Source of the DNA: Chalciporus piperatus | Lineage: Eukaryota > Basidiomycota > Agaricomycetes > Boletales > Boletaceae | Direction: 5' to 3' | NCBI GenBank assembly: GCA_038093975.1 | Contig: JBBPTG010000044.1 | Location: 111,407-175,406, forward strand | Length of the DNA: 64,000 nucleotides | Shown: positions 40,701-51,987 of the stretch, in pieces | Position numbering within the stretch: position 1 is the first letter of the stretch | How the letters are laid out: every line of letters begins with the position of its first letter | Program-made: the position numbers and the translations under genes | Notes under the pieces: model-generated | Told to the model about the DNA's origin: nothing | Databases searched by the model: none | The model's input: the letters and a program-made list of their open reading frames with translations, nothing else

Positions 40701-43700
40701 CGGACATTGCCAAGTTGGTCACGCTTTGGGAGGATTTGTCTGAAGGGAGGATTGGGCAGAATACGTTGGCTCTCAAGTTCCAGCGGTACGTCAAACTTTA
40801 TTGAGAATGCCGTCTCTTTAATGGTGTCATTACTAGCGTCGACCAGTTCATGTCCCTTTCATTGGCTGCTGAGCCCCGCAGGAAAGGATTCTTCGAACCG
40901 TTGTTCTGGTCCCAGACGACCTCGGTCCCTTATACGCATTGTCATCCTCTGGTTCCGCTGCTCTTCGTCGAACCCTTGCCAACAGTGTCCCTCATCGATC
41001 GTGGACAGGTGTGGAGGGGTCGCCTCGAGAGTGGGCCAACGAAGCTCAGCGTGGAAGAACTCCAACAACTTCGCAGTCTCGACATCTCTCTCCGCCCGTT
41101 TGGCAAGAACGATCATTCAGGAAGCAAGGATAAGCTGCTGAAGATAGGGGACGTCGACTTGGGAGGGACCGCCATCCCGGTCTACGATGGAGAGTTACTT
41201 CTCGTGGCGCGTCCAGACAAGGATCCAAGCGGAAGCTCGCGACCGGCTTCACGAGCACCGTCTCGACCGCCCAGTTCAGCCTATGATTCCCCGGGAACGG
41301 AGAGGAGTATGACACGTACGCCGTCGATTCGGGTGAAGGCTGGCTCATCGCAAGGTCTGGAGCGTAAGAGTAGCATGCAGAAACGCAACTCTCTCCCCGC
41401 AATCTCTGCACGTTCCAATCACCCAGTCATAACGGAGGTGTCGACCGAGCGGCCGATCAGAGTGCTCGTGCAAGCTGGTACTCTCGATCGGCTGGTCAAC
41501 GTTCTCATTCATGGTCTCAAAGGGGTTTCGGTCGCCGTTGCGGATGATAATGGAGAGACGTCCTTGCGGGATGGCAACACGAGGGACTTGGTTGTGGATC
41601 ACTGCGAGTTCGCTAGGGTGTGGTGGAATGTGTTCCGCAGTTTCGTGACGCCCGCTGTGTTCTTCGAGGTAAGTGTGATGATACATTTGGTGCCTTTTTT
41701 TCGCGTTGCTGAAAAGTGGTAGCTTCTGCGCAAACGGTTTTTCGGGAGTCGTCCATCCAGCAACACCACTACGAATGCACCGATTCACGTTGTACAATAC
41801 CGCTCAGAAATATTTGAAGCTGTGAAGGAGTGGATCACTACTGGTGGTGGTGCACAGGATTGTCTCGATGACGTCCAGCTATACGACACCGTTAGAGCGT
41901 TCCTGGAAGCACCCTTGGATCGTTCGGTGCCCGATTGTCCCCCAGTCGCCGAAGATGACGCTGAGCTCAACTTAGCTTGGGATGGATTGGATGTGACTAG
42001 GAAAGACACTTTGTCAACGTTCATGTCCTACACGATGCGCCCTCCAGCTATGGCAATCGCCGTCCTTCGCTCGTCGGGTGGTACATCGCAGGTCCCGGGT
42101 TTCAGTAACCAAGCGCCTGACATCGATAATGTCTCCGCCGAAGATTTGGTGGAGAATCTGAACTCGATGGGTTATGCCGCGTTCAGTAACGTCTCGGAAG
42201 AGGTGATGTTTTCTGTTGGATCAATGAACAACCGGCTTACTTACTTTTTCGTACAGGACCTGTTCATTACCGCTGATTTGCTTGAAGTGCAAAGCGCTGA
42301 TCGGACGGGCTGGTTCTCTTCGCGGGAGGCCAGTTTTGTGGATGAGGTCGACATTCAAACGGTGTTCTCCCATATCATGGAGGTCGAACCGTCGCCATTG
42401 ATATCTGATTCTCAAGATTCCGTATATCGTCTCCTTCCGCCAAGCGTCCGCAGCTGTATACGGGCTTACAACATCCTGCGCAAATGGATGATCTCGAAAC
42501 TCGTTGCGCCCAAACTTGGTATTCGAAATCGCCAAGCGCGGATGGATTTGTGCTTGCGTGCCATCGAGATCGCTCGTATGCGCAGTCTCGAGGGAAGTTC
42601 AACACTTGCTGGTCCTAGCCCGAACGAACGACCCGTCGTGCGCTCTTTTGTCGAAGCTGTCCTCACTGCCACTATTATCAGCCCCGAGAGTCGAATGCAT
42701 CAACGTCCTTGGCAGAACGTGGCGAATATCCGTGGTGTTCAGTGTGATAGCCTTAGCACCCTGCTCTCGCGCCCCACGATCCCGAAGAAGGCGTACGGCG
42801 ACCCACTGATTGTGGACATCAGTTGGCTCCTGGAGCGCATGCTGGAGATCATCAGCATTCCAAACGCTGTGATGATGTCGTCAGAAGATTCTCAGTCGAT
42901 CATCAATCTGGATAAACGGAGGTCAGGTTTTTTGTTTTGTTTCGGTCGACGTTTTTACAGCATACTGACCTCTTCCTCTGACAGGCATTTGTGCGATTTG
43001 ATACTGAATACGCCGACTTTGACAGCCAGACGTGGCCGTACTAGGGAAGACGTCGACAGGCGGGACTTTGAGCGCCTGAACAACATCGAGAAGGAAGTGG
43101 GTATCCTTCAATTCGATCATCGTGGGATCAAGGACGAAGCGCAACGTGAAGCACTTCAAGCCCAAATCGGTGGCTCTGCCTCGGCCAAGAAGACGATCCG
43201 ACCTTTCCAACGGCTCGTTGCTCTTCAGCACGAAAAAACCAAGCGAGACAAGTACCTCTACGATCGACTGAGTAAAGACAAGAAGCAGGAACAGCAGCGT
43301 ATGGAACGACGAGACGAATACCTCAATAAGGTCATACGGCCCCGGAAGCCGATGACTCAGGCTCAGAAGCAGCATCGCATGAAGAAGAGCTACTCGTCTG
43401 CGTTCTTCCAGCTGATGCGACCCATCTCGAGTGCTTTCACAGATAACACTGCATTGGCCGTGAAGAGGTCGCCTGCTGAACTGGATTTCACACCGTCTGG
43501 GAAGCCGTCGTTGGTTCTGTCGGTCGTCGATGCCAAGGTCTCCCAGTTCATCAACAACGAGAGGTCGTACACGTTCCAGCTTGATACCGAAGACGGAGGG
43601 CAGTACTTGTTGCAGGCGATGTCGAGGCAGGAGATGACAAAATGGATAGAGACGGTCTCCAATGTGTCAAAGGTTGCTGCGAAGCGACGTCTGACGTATC

Positions 43701-44761
43701 TCGGAAACTCTCCAAAGCCCCAGCTATCCGATCATATCCACAATCCTGTCGGGGCACCGTCAACATCGCGGGATCCCACCGCAGGTGAGTTTCATTCGAC
43801 CTTGGTTGGGTGAAATGGTGTTCATAGGATTGTAGTATTTGGTGTCGAACTTGCATTCTTGCTTGAGCGCGAAGCTGGAGGGGAAGTCCAATCGGGCGCC
43901 ATCCCTTCTGTGATCGCGGCATGTCTCACGGAAATGGAAACCCGAGGCCTGAGCGAGGTTGGAATCTGTAAGCTCGTTCATCCAGTCTTTAGCCCTATAT
44001 TGAAGAATCCGCCGTAGACCGTATCGCAGGAGCAACTTCCGAGATCAATGCCCTACGCGATGCGTTCAACAGGGGTGAAATGCCCATTACTGAAAGCACG
44101 GATATCTATGCTATCGGTGATTTGATCAAATCGTGGTTTAGGCTCATGCCAGAACCCGTGTTCCCCTCTTCCGCTTACTTTGCTATCATAGAGGCGATCA
44201 GTATGTCAATCAACTGACTTTCCCGGTTATCCAACTGATCCCTTATTTGATTCCCAGAGGTCGAAAACCTCCAAGCACGGCTACTGGGCATTCGTTGCGT
44301 GGTCCACTCGTTACCGCAAGGCAACTTTGATCTATTAAAGCGAGTTGCTGAACATCTCGACAAGTAAGTCGTTGTATCTCCGAGACATTATTGATCTCAT
44401 CGTATTTTCCAGAGTCACGGACTTTGAGGAGCAGAACCAGATGACGGCCGAGGCGCTCGCCATCGTGTTCAGTCCGAACCTTTTGCGCGCACCGCAAAAC
44501 GACTTTGCTCTCATCCTAGCAAATATGGGATACACTCACACGCTTGTCAAGACTCTCATTAATCACGTGTGTATCACTTGCTAAATGGCTCGAGCGAGAA
44601 ACTGACTGTGTCAACAGTTCCATGTCATGTTTGACGACGATTACGAGGCAGAAAACGAAGCAGAAGAAGACGAAATGGAGGCGCCGATCGTGGAGGAAGA
44701 CGAGGAAGAAGACGAGGGTATCCCTCCATCCCAGTCAACCCACACTGGGGATGAAGAATGA
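37779..44761 (+). CDS. Bem2-like RhoGAP with RasGEF-N and PH domains, about 2,100 residues
   Basis: Starts MAPRKGPPQPFASLS and runs through at least ten introns (e.g. 38099-38211, 40786-40836, an in-frame 57-nt one ending at 42255). The N-terminal ~330 residues are Ser/Pro-rich, followed by a PH-like segment (KGWKPFKAELKGSKLYFYK). A RasGEF N-terminal (REM-type) block contains RVLVQAGTLDRLVNVLIHG and VVDHCEFARVWWNVFRSF. A catalytic-like RasGEF region and a second PH domain (SRQEMTKWIETV) precede the RhoGAP domain. There the arginine finger is VGIYRIAGAT, restored by a 50-nt intron, and FSPNLLRAP is the later conserved segment. An acidic tail ends at 44761. The layout matches the fungal Bem2/Bem3 type that switches off Rho-family GTPases in polarity and budding. 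Order and length agree with that family. Confidence 0.85.
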
Positions 44762-45917
44762 TGAAGCTAGTCTCGCGCTTGTACTCGCCCGCGGGGAGGC
44801 ATCCTTCCATCCTTTCTCCATTGGTGAAGAATTAATCGTGTTGTGTAGTTCCTGTGGCACTCTTTCGCTTCTCGTCATTCCACGGCACATTTATCATGGT
44901 TTATCACGGACGTGTACAACAGTACAAATACCCCTCACGCAAGCACCACGCACCCGTTTTCACGACTACACTCTCTTCTACCCTTTTCTTTTCGTTTTCT
45001 TTAATATGCTGGTCACCCCTTAGGAATTGGCGCAGATTTATTATATTGTACCGCAGTCCCACTAAACTTGCCCCACGATTGTGATCGTTACTGTTCTCAG
45101 AGTCAGGAAGTCTCGAACAACCACCAGACCATTCATCATCCGAGTTTGAACATTCCCCCGATGTCTTCTCGAGTTCGCTGATCCTATCTCCCTAGCTCAT
45201 GCAGGCTCCCTCAAAGCTGTGACCGTCTGCCCTCGCCATTGGCGTAGAGCTCTGTTGTGATTTTTCCCTGCCAGGAGACCAGGACTGTTTTGGGTAGGGC
45301 AAGCTCTCATAGGCGAGAACGAATCGAATGCACGCGATCTTCTCCGCTGAAGACTCTTGTAAAACAAACACATATACAAGGAGGTTCACTGGTGTGGTTG
45401 GAACGCGGACAGTAAGTGTTTTGGTTGCGCAGCTCTTGCAGGAATAAAGCTTCCGAGTGTCCCTTCCACTGGCAATGGAATTTCTGATCTGCTCCAAGTT
45501 AACACACGACGATCCGTCGATACCTTCCAAGCTGTGGGCTAAACTACAACCAAACGATAAGGTGTCGAGAAGCCGCGCGCACGTTCTCAATTTTTTTTTG
45601 CTGAATGTCTTACGCCCGCATTTTGCCCTCGCCCACATTGCCTTGTGTCCATTACTTTAATTTACTTAGATGTGAGTCCGCTCTGATCGCTGCCAAGCCC
45701 ACCCAAACCGCCTACATGCTCAACGCCACTCATAGTATTCAACACGCGCCCTGATGCCCGGCAGCCCCATATGGGAGGCGACGATTCTTTCCTCCCTGGT
45801 TTATCGTAATGTACGTTAACACACACCAAGTTATCTGTCCCCCGATTTCTCGGCTGCTTGAGTCTTCCTGGTTTTCCTTCACTCGAGATTCGAGTCCCAG
45901 AATCCCCATAGAGCTAC
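44762..45917. other. Intergenic region; one unsupported minus-strand frame
   Basis: A 148-codon frame (45638-45192, minus) has an even composition but no domain, no splice signals and no clear start context. Nothing else is apparent. Confidence 0.35.
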
Positions 45918-47687
45918 ATGTCATCCGACTTGCAATCTGCGCTGGAGAGCATCCGCTTGAATGACTACATAAGTGGTATGTCTCGTGTCGACTGTGCTGC
46001 ATGGTTTCGAAATTGAACCATCGTTCAGTTGTGGTCGTCACCATCGTCGTATATGATTGCAGTCAGTCATACGTTCCTTCATACGTCTTTGGACACCGAA
46101 CTGACACCATCGTTGATAGTCCTCACCTTTCCGAGCGAGGTACGTGTCGATCCCAACTTGAAGCACAACTTGTTCAAAATGATCTGCATAGATAGAGTAC
46201 ATCTGGGTCAGTGGATGATGTTTCTCGAGAAAGTGATGATCATCTAACTCCTTACAGAAGAGACGTTGGGCGTCGGTGTCGACCCTGTTCGTTCTCGTAC
46301 GTCGCAAGCTTCCTGGCCATTTTGCGAGACATGCATAAAACTGACCATTATTATAGGTCCGTTACGTAGGACTTATGTGGGCTATGTATGTCAACGCAAC
46401 TTGAGCGTAGATAGTTTAACCGAGTACCTGTTCCACAGTTCGGGTGCACTTTGTATGTCTGATGTCTGTATTCATGGCTGGTACTATCCTCTGACCTATC
46501 TGCTTAAAGTCGGCAGTACGTTTGTACCAGGTCCCGCATCGGTGAGTCTTGCACTACTTATTCTATGTCAGGAAAGATTGACGAGGTCGCCGGAATAACC
46601 AAAAAGCTGTATGTGGCCCTCTCCCACTGTAGGCCAGGTTGCTGATGTTGAGTTTATAGGTGTAAGGCCGCTCGTAGCTCTTTCGATCCCTTCGCATCGA
46701 AGTTAATGTACAGATACTTTCTAGGCAATGCCCTCAATCTTTTGTATGATTGGACTTTTCCTGTTTTCCTTGGAACTGTCGACCGTAAGCCGCACTTTCA
46801 AATCTAGTTCTCTGCGAGTACATTAACAATGGCTGTAGTGATGATGATCCTCCGGGTTTATGCGATGTATCATCAATCGAAGACCATACTCGCAATCCTC
46901 CTAACCATCTATATCTGGGAGATTGTCAGTGTAATCGTGATCGCCGGGATATACAGCAATCCAAACACCTTGCAAGGTGCGTACACGGGAAATATTTTGG
47001 TCATACCTAGTTGACGACCCTTTTCTGACATTCTGCCAGTGACCACCGTTCAATTACTCGACCGCTCCTTCTGCGCGGTAATAAATACAAAACCCCACTT
47101 ACAAACGTATCTCACCGCTCCTCAATTCACCCTCGGTGTTCTGTTGTGCGCTTTTGCCATTGCACAGTTCCTGCGAGAGTCGCTGCAGATGTACAAGGCG
47201 ACGAAGCAATTGCAGATCAACCGATTCCTACAACTTTTAGTTCGAGAGGGAATCCTCTACTTCTTTGTGTACGTTTATCGATCCTTTCCAGACCGCCTGC
47301 CACAGCGAATAGAAAAAGCTGACATGCCCTTTCCGAAACAGAAATCTATTCTACATCGTCATTACCCTGATCAACATACAACTCACCGAGATTGGCACCG
47401 TGACGACACTGGACCTCATTCTAGGGACGACGTCTTTCGTCCTTCTCTATGTTTTGGGCCCGCGATTCATCATAAATGTTCGGGCAGCGTTCAGTCAAAC
47501 TGTCCTTAGTGATGTCAACCGAGGGATTGACACTGGATCCGGTGTGACACCGTCTGGTCGGGGAGAGAGATTTTCCGCGTGTGCTGGGCCCGCCATGGAA
47601 TTCGCGGCTCCCAGACGGGACGATGAGGACTTTGATGGTATCGAAGAGATGCCAAGGAGTGGAACACGAGATTTAGAGCTTATGTAG
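45918..47687 (+). CDS. DUF6533-containing seven-helix membrane protein
   Basis: The first exons are very short: 45918-45975, 46029-46061, 46120-46139, 46192-46206, 46258-46296 and 46357-46385. Joined they read MSSDLQSALESIRLNDYIS, a hydrophobic VVVVTIVVYD, then the DUF6533 hallmark LTFPSEIEYIWKRRW. Later exons encode further membrane segments (ILRVYAMYHQ and AILLTIYIWEIV; LGVLLCAFAIAQF; FYIVITLINIQLTEIG) and a polar acidic tail ending at 47687. Exon borders between 46386 and 46830 are approximate. This large agaricomycete family has a receptor-like topology but no known ligand or partner; function is unknown. Confidence 0.75.
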
Positions 47688-48042
47688 TAACGGTCCGGTT
47701 GAAGAGATAGTACTGGACAGCGTATTAGCAGTCAACCGGCGCCGATACAAGCTTCTTGAATGTGTTGGCTCTTGCCTTTGTATATGTCTGTGTAGCCTTC
47801 TGCATCGATCGCCGTAGGATCATCAGATCTGTTAATAGGGACTATGATTTCTCTCACGAAACCCTGGCCAAGTCGTTTGAGAACAAACTACTAATACAAC
47901 ATGGGACCCCTGCTCTCAATATCGGGGCAGCGAATCGCCAAAAGAAAAAGACCTCGTCATTTGAAACCGTGTCGTACAGCAGCCTCGAATACACCTTATA
48001 AGCGGTCAGCTCCTGTGCGGTCGGAAGAAGCGGGTCAATTAC
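47688..48042. other. Short convergent spacer
   Basis: Between the 3' ends of the DUF6533 gene and the small secreted-protein gene. A plus-strand frame (47756-48001) has no support as a gene. Confidence 0.35.
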
Positions 48043-48468
48043 TCAAGGGGTGGTGGCCCCAAGGGCGGCGTTGACGCCGCCCTTGGCATCTAAAGTAAAG
48101 CCGGCGCCTGCGTAACAGGCGACTGCGATGGCGTTGCCTGGCTAGGCGCGTAAGAACAAGGTATTGAGAGTGGAATACCTACCACATTCACCAGTCTGAC
48201 ATGTGTCATAGGCAAGAGGCCCTGCCATGGTATGGGAGGCCGCTGAAACGACGAGTGTAAGAGCAGCAAGGAATCTTCCAAGTTCATGACGGTATCGAAA
48301 AGAGGTGCGGGGTGGGTGATTCTCTCGGTCATATACGATCTCCAAAAAGACAACTGGCTGACCTACGCTCGCCTTCGGAAGAGGGGTGCAGCATAGCGTC
48401 TGAAATTCATCGGAGAATGCTACCTCCCTCAGGTATGGGCTCACCTTCCCTCGCGCATATACGGACAT
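48043..48468 (-). pseudogene. Small secreted 'GPLAY..CQTG' protein with damaged start
   Basis: Exon 1 ends at 48192, a 54-nt intron (48138-48191, GTGAAT...GCCAG) follows, and exon 2 is 48043-48137. The mature region reads MAGPLAYDTCQTG, then NAIAVACYAGAGFTLDA, typical of a Gly/Ala/Cys-rich agaricomycete family usually written GPLAYGICQTGC. Here the second Cys of the motif is missing. In front lies a good signal-peptide core, GRFLAALTLVVSAASHT. The nearest ATG (ATGAACTTGG, about 48287) is one base out of frame with it, as if a base had been lost after the start codon. The only in-frame ATG upstream is at 48468, which would add an unlikely ~60-residue leader. Confidence 0.55.
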
Positions 48469-49342
48469 GGACGGCCAGGTTCAGGTGAGAAAAAGCCGAT
48501 GCCACGTCCGTATGGAACGTACCCATCTTGGACTACGGCTTCAATCTGTCGGTCTACGAGTGAGCAGGAAGGAGTGTACTAACCTTGTGGTATCAACACA
48601 AGACTTCGAATACGAGAGGGGACGGCTGTTCAGAGGGTGGGTTAATGAATAGCAACTACAACTGCAATTAATGAGACCATCACTTAGGGTGAGTGCTGGT
48701 GATCCACAAGTGCGCATCATTCAACGCCTCGTTTATTGTACACACCCGCTAATCCGGGGTGCTCAATTGATCGAAGAACCCCATCTAGACCACGCGGAGA
48801 TGACTGACGGTCTAGGTACCGAGGATCATTATAACTTTGAACTCATTCAAATTGTTTGCATAAGAACAAATCCTGCGCTGGAAGTGGGGCACACCCACAT
48901 TGCTAGCCTGAGGACGCCACGTTTGCAAGCTGAGGTTCTTCATGAGTTATTGCGCATATATCCGCCGACGGAGCTTCCTGCAGAACCACGTTTGAGTTTG
49001 GGTTGACGCAAGTTTGACGTGTATCGCCTCCGATTCATGTGGATTGCGGAACCAAAAGCAAGTCGTCCGCGAGGCTTGTTTCAGATCTCTCGCAGGTAAA
49101 GGCTAATTATGTGAACAATTCGTTGTGATCAGGGACACGGCGACGCTTGCTGGGCGTCGACGGCGCTTATCGATCTTCTTTTCGACTGGGATCGAACAGC
49201 CTTGAAAGCGCAGCCGACTGTCAACCATCTTGATAGATTCCACTAATATCAAAGCATTCCAAACGATCAAAGTTCACTAGAATTTCCCAACAAATCCCAA
49301 ACAAGCACCAAACCCTCGTGGCAACCCACCTTGCCTTCCACC
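48469..49342. other. Intergenic region
   Basis: A plus-strand frame of 111 codons (48671-49006) has no domain or splice continuation. No repeats or RNA genes are seen. The segment just before 49343 is CA-rich, as expected of a fungal leader sequence. Confidence 0.35.
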
Positions 49343-49994
49343 ATGCCAAAACGCATCCCCACCCCGCCACCCGGCGACGACGAACCCCGCTATCTGACTG
49401 TCGTACATCCCTATGCTATCAGCGGGACTTGCAACATGGAACTGCCAAAGGATAGACATGACTTTGCTCGCTGGGTAGCCTGCTGCATTGACAAGGACGC
49501 CTTTTTCGCCATTTTTCATAAGCCAAGCGTGAGTTTCTGCGCATATAGTCTGTTCGGCCAAGTACATCCTCTCCAACGTTGCCTGGCTGACCATCTCGAC
49601 AGTCGCGCGGTATGGTTATCATCGAGGTCAACAGAGACTATGCGTTCTTTGACCGCATTCTGGGAGAGCATCGCTGGTCCGAGTTCCTCATCAGCCCTTC
49701 CAAGGAGGAAAAAGATCGTGTCACCCAAGTCTTCTACTGCGCGTACAACACGGGGAGAATCGTGCAGAAAAATGGTGGGTCTTGCATGAGATACGGCGAG
49801 TGCATGGTGCCGGTGGCTGCTGTCAACTCCGCTTCTGGCCTCATAACTTTTTACGCTTCATGAACCCGTTGCGCCACATTTCGTCCGCATATATGGACGT
49901 TGTACCTTCGCACTCACATCTTTCACCCTTAGGCTGGAAGCGAATTGACGTAGAGGAAGCGTGGTTCAAAGGATTGTCCCAGAAAAATAGGTGA
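49343..49994 (+). CDS. Small protein of unknown function, two or three exons
   Basis: Starts MPKRIPTPPPGDDEPRYL in a good context (CCACCATGCC). A GTGAGT donor near 49530 and a GACAG acceptor at about 49602 lead to RGMVIIEVNRDYAFFDRIL, then VTQVFYCAYNTGRIVQKN. From about 49772 either a long intron to GWKRIDVEEAWFKGLS with stop at 49994, or an exon including MNPLRHISSAYMDVVP in front of it, is possible. No family is recognised. The gene ends 67 bases before the next one on the same strand. Confidence 0.5.
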
Positions 49995-50061
49995 AGTCTC
50001 ATATCGAAATAACATCAGCTGCCATTTTTGTTGATGATCGAACGCCGCCGCTTTCAGGCTG

Positions 50062-51780
50062 ATGAAGTCCCCCTATCCCCCGCCTCATTTTTGCGACGTG
50101 CCTATCGAAGATCAGACGAACCACTCCTTGTGTAGGCCAATTCCAGGCGCCGTGAAGTTACTGCCCCTTGAGGCCATCGCTGCTCCACCGCCTGGTCAGT
50201 AGACGACCGTCTGTGTTGTGGCGGGTATCTAACACGCCACATCCTTGACAGTCGTTGGATCTGCCCAGTGGATTCAGACGAAGGAAGAAGGAATACCTAT
50301 TGCTTCCGCCACAATGCCAGCGAAAATCAAGGGAGGGGGCAAAGGTGCACCAAAGGTACAGGCGACCTCGGCTAAGCCGAACCCTACAGCGAACGGAAGC
50401 ACGAAGAACACAGTCAATACCCCCGCTGGCATTCGGGTGCCAGCCGTCGGGGGTGGACCCATGGTAGTGAAGTCGCACAATGTCTGTAAGTCGAACACTT
50501 TTCCCTGGTGATAACGGACATGTCGTGAGAATATGCTCTCTCCAGGGAAAACCATGGGAACCAATCAACGACCGGCGGTCTCGCCTCTCCCTGTTTCAGC
50601 GAACTGGGACAATGCAGAATCTGTCTCCGGCTGGAACACCCCAGCGTCGCACGAGATATCGCCAGCACCCCTCACGGCGCCACCTGGTCTTACCCTTCCA
50701 ACCGGGGCCTCCGTATCCACCAGCAGCGGCGCGAAGGGCGTGCCAGATCGTTCCGCCAATTTCAGTGTGGCTAGCTGGGCCTCGAATGGTGCCTCTACTT
50801 CCAGCCCCGACTCGGAGTCGGGCCCCGATCTCACCACAGCCACCGAAAGCGACAATCCGTACAACGTTCGTATCAACTTCTCGGAAAGCATGGAAGAAGA
50901 GTTCCATGGACTCAAACTCAGAGACATGGACGAAGGCGACCTTGGAGAACTTGACGCAATCGCGCCAGGCACTTGGGACGGACTGACAGGTGCCGACACA
51001 TGGGAAGGTGCCGCAGAGACCTGGGACAATGTCGAGGCTGATGCAGAGTTGGAATGGAGGAAGAAACAAGACGCTGAGAAACTGATCTTATGCAACGCTC
51101 ATGGAGTGATTTGCAAGAAGGGTATATGCGCCGAGTACGCTAGACAGCTTCGTCTCATCAAGAAGGAGGAAGATAGGAAGAACTTTGTCGCGAACAGGGG
51201 CAAGAAGAGCGCCCGTGGGAAAGGTCGCGGTGCCGCCAAACCTGTTAAAGAGAGCCATTCGAGCGAGAAGCCTGCACCACAACCCAACCCCTTTCGTGGT
51301 CCTGGTGCGCCAGTCAAGACGAACTGGCGTGGGGCTCCTCGTGCCATCGTTTCCGCTGATGCAATCGAGAAACGAGAAGGGACGAAGGCGGCGTCCTCAG
51401 ATGGATCGGACTCCGACTTTGACGCCGAACCGAACGCTGCAGCTGTCGTGGCCAACGTTACCTCGGATGGCGCGTCTAACGCTAGTTGGGGTGTATCCGA
51501 GAACAGTTACGATCCTTGGTCGACTTCTGCCGCTCCCCCCGCAAAGGCGAATCGTTTCGGAGGCGGCGCTAAGCCCCAATCTCAGAAGAAGCCAGTGCAG
51601 ACGAAAGTCTCGTCTAGCTGGGCAGACCAGGTAGAGCGCGAAATAGCTGGCGCCGATGCGGATGGATTCTCTAAGCGCGGTCGTAAAGGTGGCAAACCGG
51701 CTTCTACTGCGAGCGGGAGCAAGGGCGCCGCAAAGTCGTCCACGAGCGGTTGGGGCACCGTCGAGGAAATGCCTTGGTAA
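50062..51780 (+). CDS. Disordered protein of unknown function with a conserved central block
   Basis: Exons 50062-50194, 50252-50485 and 50546-51780 join in frame (533 residues). It starts MKSPYPPPHFCDVPIEDQ. Most of the chain is Ser/Ala/Gly/Pro-rich. The one compact block is near residues 240-300: EKLILCNAHGVICKKGICAE, a Cys pattern C-x6-C-x4-C, followed by a Lys/Arg-rich EYARQLRLIKKEEDRK. Lys/Arg/Gly patches (GKGRGAAK, KRGRKGGK) and scattered GW/SW pairs downstream suggest RNA binding or an Argonaute-hook-like interaction, but this is inference only. No named family is recognised. Confidence 0.75.
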
Positions 51781-51987
51781 ATTGTCTCTGTCTATGTTCT
51801 CCGTTTATGTGCATGAATCCGTTTCGCATCGTGTCTGTGCTATTACCGGGGATGGTACATTTGTGTACGCATATCCAAGTTCGTCCAGTCGACTGTCGTG
51901 CTTTGCTGGCCTCGATTTCATCAGGACAATCATCCCAAGAAATATCCTGTCATACAAAATCCTCGTTCTGTTGTTTCCTTTGTGTAT

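Noticed and set aside
45192..45638. Minus-strand 148-codon frame in the intergenic region
   Set aside because: No domain, start context or splice evidence; chance frames of this length occur in DNA of this composition.
45918..47687. Possible STE3-type mating receptor
   Set aside because: It has about seven membrane segments, but the N-terminal LTFPSEIEYIW motif is the DUF6533 signature and no STE3 motif is visible.
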